Source: Chlamydiota bacterium
GTDB lineage: Bacteria; Chlamydiota; Chlamydiia; Chlamydiales; SLFE01
Reading direction: 5' to 3'
Length of the DNA: 9,673 bases
Assembly: GCA_011065065.1 (NCBI GenBank)
Contig: JAAKFL010000063.1
Span: 1 to 9,673 of the forward strand
This document shows positions 5,133 to 9,673 of the stretch, piece after piece; positions within the stretch are counted from its first letter, which is position 1, and each line of letters opens with the position of its first letter. Under the pieces are notes generated by a model. That model did no database searches and was not told the origin of the DNA. It saw only the letters and a program-made list of their open reading frames with translations. The position numbers and the translations under genes were made by a program.

Positions 5133-8100
5133 CTAAATCTCGACTTTGAGCCCATCCCTTTTCAGGATCTGATTATGAACCCATAACATAACCGGAGATG
5201 CGATGAAGAGTGAGGAGAAGGTTCCCACTAAGACTCCTATGGCCATGATCAAGGCAAAACCAAAGATGCTTGGGCCTCCAAACAACACCAATGACATCAA
5301 AACTAACAGGGTTGTGCCTGATGTCATCAAAGTACGGTTCAATGTGATGTTCAGAGCGTGGTTGACCACCTCTGTAAACTTCGACTTGCGCATCACCCTC
5401 ACTTCTTCTCGGATACGGTCAAAGACAATGATCGTGTCATTCAATGAATACCCAATAATCGTCATGATCGCTCCAATCGCTTGAAGGTTGATCTCAATCG
5501 CGAAGCCCATTAAGTGGAATAGGGCAACAATTCCCAGAGTAATCCAGACGTCATGTGCCAATGCGATCACCGCACTGATGGCATATTTGAATTCGAATCG
5601 GAAGGTAATGTACAACAGAATTCCCACAAGCGCCACTGTTAAGGCCATCATGGCACTGTTGCGCATGGTATCCGACAATTGTCCACTCATCAAAGACCAG
5701 TTTTTGTCCAAATTGATCAATTGAATTTCCTGGATTTGTAGCCCCTGTTCGGCAAGTGCATTGACGACCCACGTGATCCTCGGATTTTGCTCGTAATTGA
5801 AGGTGTATGAACCATTGGCTTTTTCTATGGGAAGCCCATAGAAAGGATGTCCTGGTTCTTCCATACTCATTCCTAACTGAATCCTCAATTGATTCGGATG
5901 ACTCAACTCGCGAATCTCAATATCTCCCTGAGTCGCCCCTGCGGCTAAAAGAGCCTCGCTGGCGTCAAGACGGTAATTGGTATCAGGTTTTTCATCAAAA
6001 TCTACCATCAGAGAGTATCCTCCGGTAAAGTCCATCCCAAACAAGGTATTTCGTTCCATAACAAGAAGGTAAGTTCCTGCGATGATCAATAATGCCGAGA
6101 TAATGTATGCCGGCTTGGTATATTTCAAGAAGTTAATCTTTGTCTTATGGAATATGCTAAGCATTTTGAGTTCTGTATGTTTGGGATTTTGAACCCAACC
6201 TGCAAAGAAATATCGTGTCAAGAACAGCGCTGTGAACATCGATGACAAGAGACCGATAATCAAGACAACCGCAAACCCTTTGATTGGACCTGAGTCAAAT
6301 TGAATCAGAATGAATGCCGCCATTAATGTGGTGATATTCGAGTCGACAATGGCACTGAAGGCTTTACGGTAACCTGCTTGGATTGCAGAGGCAATTCTTC
6401 CCGATATCGCAAACTCTTCTCGGATCCTTTCAAACACCAAGACATTTGCATCGACTGCCATTCCAATGGTCAAGACAACCCCCGCAATTCCGGGTAGGGT
6501 GAGGGCGTAACCGATACTTTGGAAAAATCCCCACATGATCAGCAGGTTGATTAATACCGCACAGCTGGCAATGACCCCAGCAAATCGGTAAACACTCACC
6601 ATCACAATGATCACAAGTACTAAGGCGATGCAAGAAGCAAAAATTCCACGGTTTCTCTCCTCCTTTCCAAGTTCAGGGCTCACATTGTGCTCTGAAAGGA
6701 TTTTGGGAGTATAACTCAGCGACCCAGCTTTCAGATCGGCGGCTAATTGATTGATTTCACGAGGGGTGAATCGACCGCTGATCGTTCCATTGTTGTTTAA
6801 GGCTGCTCGAAGTGTCGGAGCGCTTACCACTTTCCCATTCAGGATCACAGCCATGCGCCAGCCTCGTGGTGCAAACTCGGCTTTAGGAGTCCCCGAAATC
6901 CGCTCTTCCGCGAACTGGGATGTCCAGCTATACAGATCTTGCTGTGGAGATCCGTATTCACCTTGCTTCTTACCTTCGTATGAGCTTTTCACTTCGAAAT
7001 GGAGAACGTAGCCCTCTTTCGGATCAAGCCCGACACTCACATTACTTAAACTCGATCCTTCCAAAGCATAATTGTTGAAGACAAAAAGTAGAGGATGGAA
7101 CTGTCGATACCATTCTGATGTGTCTTCACCCCGATACATGGCCACCATGGAGAGGGTATCGTTAAATGTTGAGGTTCTCTTGTCGGCATAAGGATTTGCG
7201 AGACGTAGGCCATTATCTACAAGAATCTGCGCATTTTCGCTTTTGGGAAGAAGGGATTCAGGATTTTCTGGATCACCCCCAAGATGCCTCCAAGCAATTT
7301 CGCTGATGTTGTCAATATCCTTGCGGTTTGTGACGACAGCTTCGTCCCAAACTTCTTGCAAAAACTGATTCACAACAGGTGCAAGGTCTCGATTTCCTTG
7401 ACCAAATTTTTCGTTGGCAATGTGGAAATACATGGCAGATGCTTTGATCAACTCATTTGCTGAAAAGGCTTGGGATCCCGGGAAATCGAGAATAATCGTA
7501 TCGTTTTCCGTGCGGATCGTCCTCTCTGAGACTCCCATTTTATTCACACGGGTATACAGTTCGTTCATTGCCTGTTTCAGATCGTCAGGGTTGCTGACAG
7601 GTCGATTATCCTGGTCACGCAGCCCAATGCGTACTGTTTTTCCTCCTGATAGATCTAAGCCCCATTTCAAAATCTTGCGGTCGTCTCCGCGAAAATATTT
7701 TCGCGCAGACAGCTTGATATTCGACCAATAAGGATTCCGTGTTGGTCTTGGGATCACATAACGACCAGCGGGATCTAAGTCTACTTGAGAGGAAATATAG
7801 GATTCTTGCCACTTCACAAGATCCTCTTGCATGCGGTCTTCAATTTTGTTGTTCGCTAATAAACGTTGTTCAACGTCGGTGAACTCGAGGACGGCAAATT
7901 TTTTGTCCCCTTTGACTTGGAACTCTTCGCGTGTCGCCGCGATGAGATCGCTGTAATAGTTATCATAGGTGAAAATCAAGTCTTTCTGGAATTCTTTTGC
8001 CAGACGGGTAGGATTTATGGGAGCTTGCTGAAAACCATACTGCATCAACAACTGCCTCAAAGCGGTAAAGTCTGCTGCAAATTGCTTGCTAGGGTCTGAC

Positions 8101-9673
8101 TCGGGACTGTCTCCATACTTACTGGCAATCCGATCAAATCCCTTCACAATCACATAAAGCGACCCAGTGTTAAATCCTTTTGGCAGTGCCGATGAGTCAG
8201 CAGCAGCTGGGCTATAAATGACTAAACCAAGCTTTTGATCCTCCGAACTCTCTGAACGATACTGTTCATAGCTTCTGATAGGGAAGACTTCCACCTTTAA
8301 TTCTTTGTGAGAAGGAGACCAGCTATTTTTAAGAGTCGAAATGATTTGATTTGATTCCTTTTGGGCCAGTTTCCCCAGGTCCATCGTCAGCAAACTGGTG
8401 CTGTTTGTTAAGGAATTCAAATTGAGCACAAAATCATCGCCATGAGGTTTGAGCGTCTCATCACTTAAACGAGATATCAGAGCAATGCTGTTAAACAACA
8501 GTCGATTGATGTTCTCGCGCGCAATGGCGGCTGATTCCGTTGAATCACTCAGGGAAATTTTCTTCTGGATGTCTGGATAGAACCTGATTTGGACAATATC
8601 ATCTGTCCAGTCAATGTAAAGATTAGAAATGAAGGGATGATATCCCTCGAGATTGATTTTTTGGATATAATCCTTCTTATCAATCGTCTTTTCACTTTCG
8701 CTCATGAGAGCCAAAAACTCATCCTTTGTCAAAGGTTTCTTCCCTGACGCAAATGTGGCTTGATTGTCCTTCAAAATTCCAATGGCTTGATTCAACGATT
8801 TGATTTGTCGTTCAATTAAAGCTTCGGACTGAGTCGCCGAAACGTCCACCAGCTTCCCTTCTTCTGTCTGTTGTTTTGCGGTTGTCTGCAAAGAACTCAG
8901 CTTGGACTTTAAACCATCTCGAAGGGATTCAAGCTTAGAGGTGAATTGACGAACGAGTTGTGACTTATTAGGATTGTCAATTTGTGTAAAGCTGGCGAAA
9001 TAGCGCTTGGCAATGGGACTTTGAGGGCCAAATGTTTGATTGACATTTTTAATCTCGGCAGCCAGTGTCAACGCTAAATCATCCAATCGCTTATCCTTAG
9101 GATTGTTCACGATGGCTTCCATCCTGACACCTTGTAAACTTGGACCCACGATCGCTTCAGAAACCTCACTGACTCGTGAATAGACAAGATCGCGGTAGAA
9201 GGGGACAATCTCTCGATCTTCAGTAAATTTTTTAGAGAATGTAAATAATTGATCCACTTGACTTGGATCCAAATGAACCCCAATATTCCGTTCCACAATG
9301 ACAGTGTAAAGACCATCTTCCTGGGGAATTACATCCGTAGCGTCTGGTCTTTCCCTTAATTGCGCAGGGACAAAGGGGATGGAGACCCCTGCCCTTTGAA
9401 TAAATCTTTTAAATAGTTTGGCATCGCGTTCTTTTTCAAAACGGACATAAATAAATCGTGGGGATTGGGAGTCCAGTTCGACAGAACGAGCCTGAATCCC
9501 TAACAAATTGTTAAATGAACCAATCCACTCAATAGCTTCTTTTTCAAGACCATTCACTCGATTGATGGCCTGTACCGCAACTTCCTGAGCCTTCTGAGGA
9601 CCAATCTCCTGCTTCAACGGCTTTGAATACCAAAATATAGTAGGAAGAATGCTGTATAAAATGACGGCAAATA
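5133..9673 (-). CDS. secDF: SecD-SecF fusion, Sec translocase accessory subunit (5' end cut by window edge)
   Basis: The frame runs through the right edge. A TTG at 9617 could be read as a start, but the codons before it (9618-9671) encode FAVILYSILPTIFWYSKP, the end of an N-terminal membrane segment, so the true start lies outside. Numbering from 9617: residues 1 to about 640 are a large extracytoplasmic region with a probable coiled coil (about 217-290). SecD motif GLDLSGG is at 653-659. SecD membrane segments occupy about 990-1140, with AVDANVLVFERIREE (D1056). SecF begins near 1165 with FGMDFTGG (D1196) and has membrane segments at about 1320-1484 with NDTIIVFDRIREE (D1394). The two intramembrane Asp residues fit the proton-coupled pulling cycle that draws exported proteins across the inner membrane with SecYEG. 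The more than 1500 residues far exceed E. coli SecD plus SecF (about 940), because of the N-terminal region. A single-chain, extended SecDF is also known in Chlamydia (about 1400 residues). It is followed by the inverted repeat at 4909-5111. Confidence 0.95.
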   Translation of the reverse strand, partial: FAVILYSILPTIFWYSKPLKQEIGPQKAQEVAVQAINRVNGLEKEAIEWIGSFNNLLGIQARSVELDSQSPRFIYVRFEKERDAKLFKRFIQRAGVSIPFVPAQLRERPDATDVIPQEDGLYTVIVERNIGVHLDPSQVDQLFTFSKKFTEDREIVPFYRDLVYSRVSEVSEAIVGPSLQGVRMEAIVNNPKDKRLDDLALTLAAEIKNVNQTFGPQSPIAKRYFASFTQIDNPNKSQLVRQFTSKLESLRDGLKSKLSSLQTTAKQQTEEGKLVDVSATQSEALIERQIKSLNQAIGILKDNQATFASGKKPLTKDEFLALMSESEKTIDKKDYIQKINLEGYHPFISNLYIDWTDDIVQIRFYPDIQKKISLSDSTESAAIARENINRLLFNSIALISRLSDETLKPHGDDFVLNLNSLTNSTSLLTMDLGKLAQKESNQIISTLKNSWSPSHKELKVEVFPIRSYEQYRSESSEDQKLGLVIYSPAAADSSALPKGFNTGSLYVIVKGFDRIASKYGDSPESDPSKQFAADFTALRQLLMQYGFQQAPINPTRLAKEFQKDLIFTYDNYYSDLIAATREEFQVKGDKKFAVLEFTDVEQRLLANNKIEDRMQEDLVKWQESYISSQVDLDPAGRYVIPRPTRNPYWSNIKLSARKYFRGDDRKILKWGLDLSGGKTVRIGLRDQDNRPVSNPDDLKQAMNELYTRVNKMGVSERTIRTENDTIILDFPGSQAFSANELIKASAMYFHIANEKFGQGNRDLAPVVNQFLQEVWDEAVVTNRKDIDNISEIAWRHLGGDPENPESLLPKSENAQILVDNGLRLANPYADKRTSTFNDTLSMVAMYRGEDTSEWYRQFHPLLFVFNNYALEGSSLSNVSVGLDPKEGYVLHFEVKSSYEGKKQGEYGSPQQDLYSWTSQFAEERISGTPKAEFAPRGWRMAVILNGKVVSAPTLRAALNNNGTISGRFTPREINQLAADLKAGSLSYTPKILSEHNVSPELGKEERNRGIFASCIALVLVIIVMVSVYRFAGVIASCAVLINLLIMWGFFQSIGYALTLPGIAGVVLTIGMAVDANVLVFERIREEFAISGRIASAIQAGYRKAFSAIVDSNITTLMAAFILIQFDSGPIKGFAVVLIIGLLSSMFTALFLTRYFFAGWVQNPKHTELKMLSIFHKTKINFLKYTKPAYIISALLIIAGTYLLVMERNTLFGMDFTGGYSLMVDFDEKPDTNYRLDASEALLAAGATQGDIEIRELSHPNQLRIQLGMSMEEPGHPFYGLPIEKANGSYTFNYEQNPRITWVVNALAEQGLQIQEIQLINLDKNWSLMSGQLSDTMRNSAMMALTVALVGILLYITFRFEFKYAISAVIALAHDVWITLGIVALFHLMGFAIEINLQAIGAIMTIIGYSLNDTIIVFDRIREEVRVMRKSKFTEVVNHALNITLNRTLMTSGTTLLVLMSLVLFGGPSIFGFALIMAIGVLVGTFSSLFIASPVMLWVHNQILKRDGLKVEI

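Noticed and set aside
5203..9316. Several 65-105-codon open frames on both strands inside secDF
   Set aside because: They overlap a well-supported coding frame, have no recognisable domains and no ribosome sites of note.
5133..9617. Complete secDF beginning at the TTG at 9617
   Set aside because: The frame stays open to the window edge and the upstream codons encode a hydrophobic segment expected at the SecD N-terminus, so the gene is partial.

Overview
The window looks like chromosomal DNA from an amoeba- or environment-associated member of the Chlamydiae (Parachlamydiales-type, outside the genus Chlamydia). The evidence is the gene set. An EUO-type regulator, RecJ and a single-chain SecD-SecF fusion with a very long N-terminal region lie in the order euo, recJ, secDF. 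As I recall it, this is the order at CT446-CT447-CT448 in C. trachomatis. An F-box gene and an ankyrin plus SET-domain gene sit beside them. Eukaryote-like F-box proteins are typical of the environmental chlamydiae rather than of Chlamydia itself. I cannot name the species from sequence alone.

Layout, left to right. Positions 1-692 (minus strand, running off the left edge) encode an ankyrin-like N-terminus joined to a SET methyltransferase domain that closely resembles the chlamydial nuclear effector NUE (CT737). Positions 693-935 are an AT-rich divergent promoter region with several dyads. Positions 936-1385 (plus) are euo, the developmental-cycle repressor, followed by a clear intrinsic terminator (1414-1445). 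Positions 1451-1544 carry a hairpin-forming repeat built from 9-bp-spaced ATCCT units. Positions 1628-3016 (plus) encode a 462-residue F-box protein whose last five codons and stop lie inside a second copy of the same repeat (3001-3032). Positions 3046-4827 (minus) are recJ, convergent with the F-box gene. Positions 4828-5132 are non-coding and hold a 203-bp inverted-repeat element with 55-bp arms and two mismatches. From 5133 to the right edge (minus) runs secDF, whose first transmembrane segment continues past the window end.

The housekeeping genes (recJ for single-strand exonucleolytic DNA repair, secDF for proton-driven help to Sec export) have no obvious functional tie to each other. Their conserved order marks this as an ancient locus. 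The more interesting layer is the accessory one. Two eukaryotic-like proteins that probably act on the host, a chromatin-type methyltransferase and an F-box ubiquitin-ligase adaptor, flank the master temporal regulator euo. The F-box gene is bracketed by copies of one repeat family, which suggests it was inserted as a unit between euo and recJ. I see no CRISPR array, transposase, tRNA, rRNA or classical defence system here.
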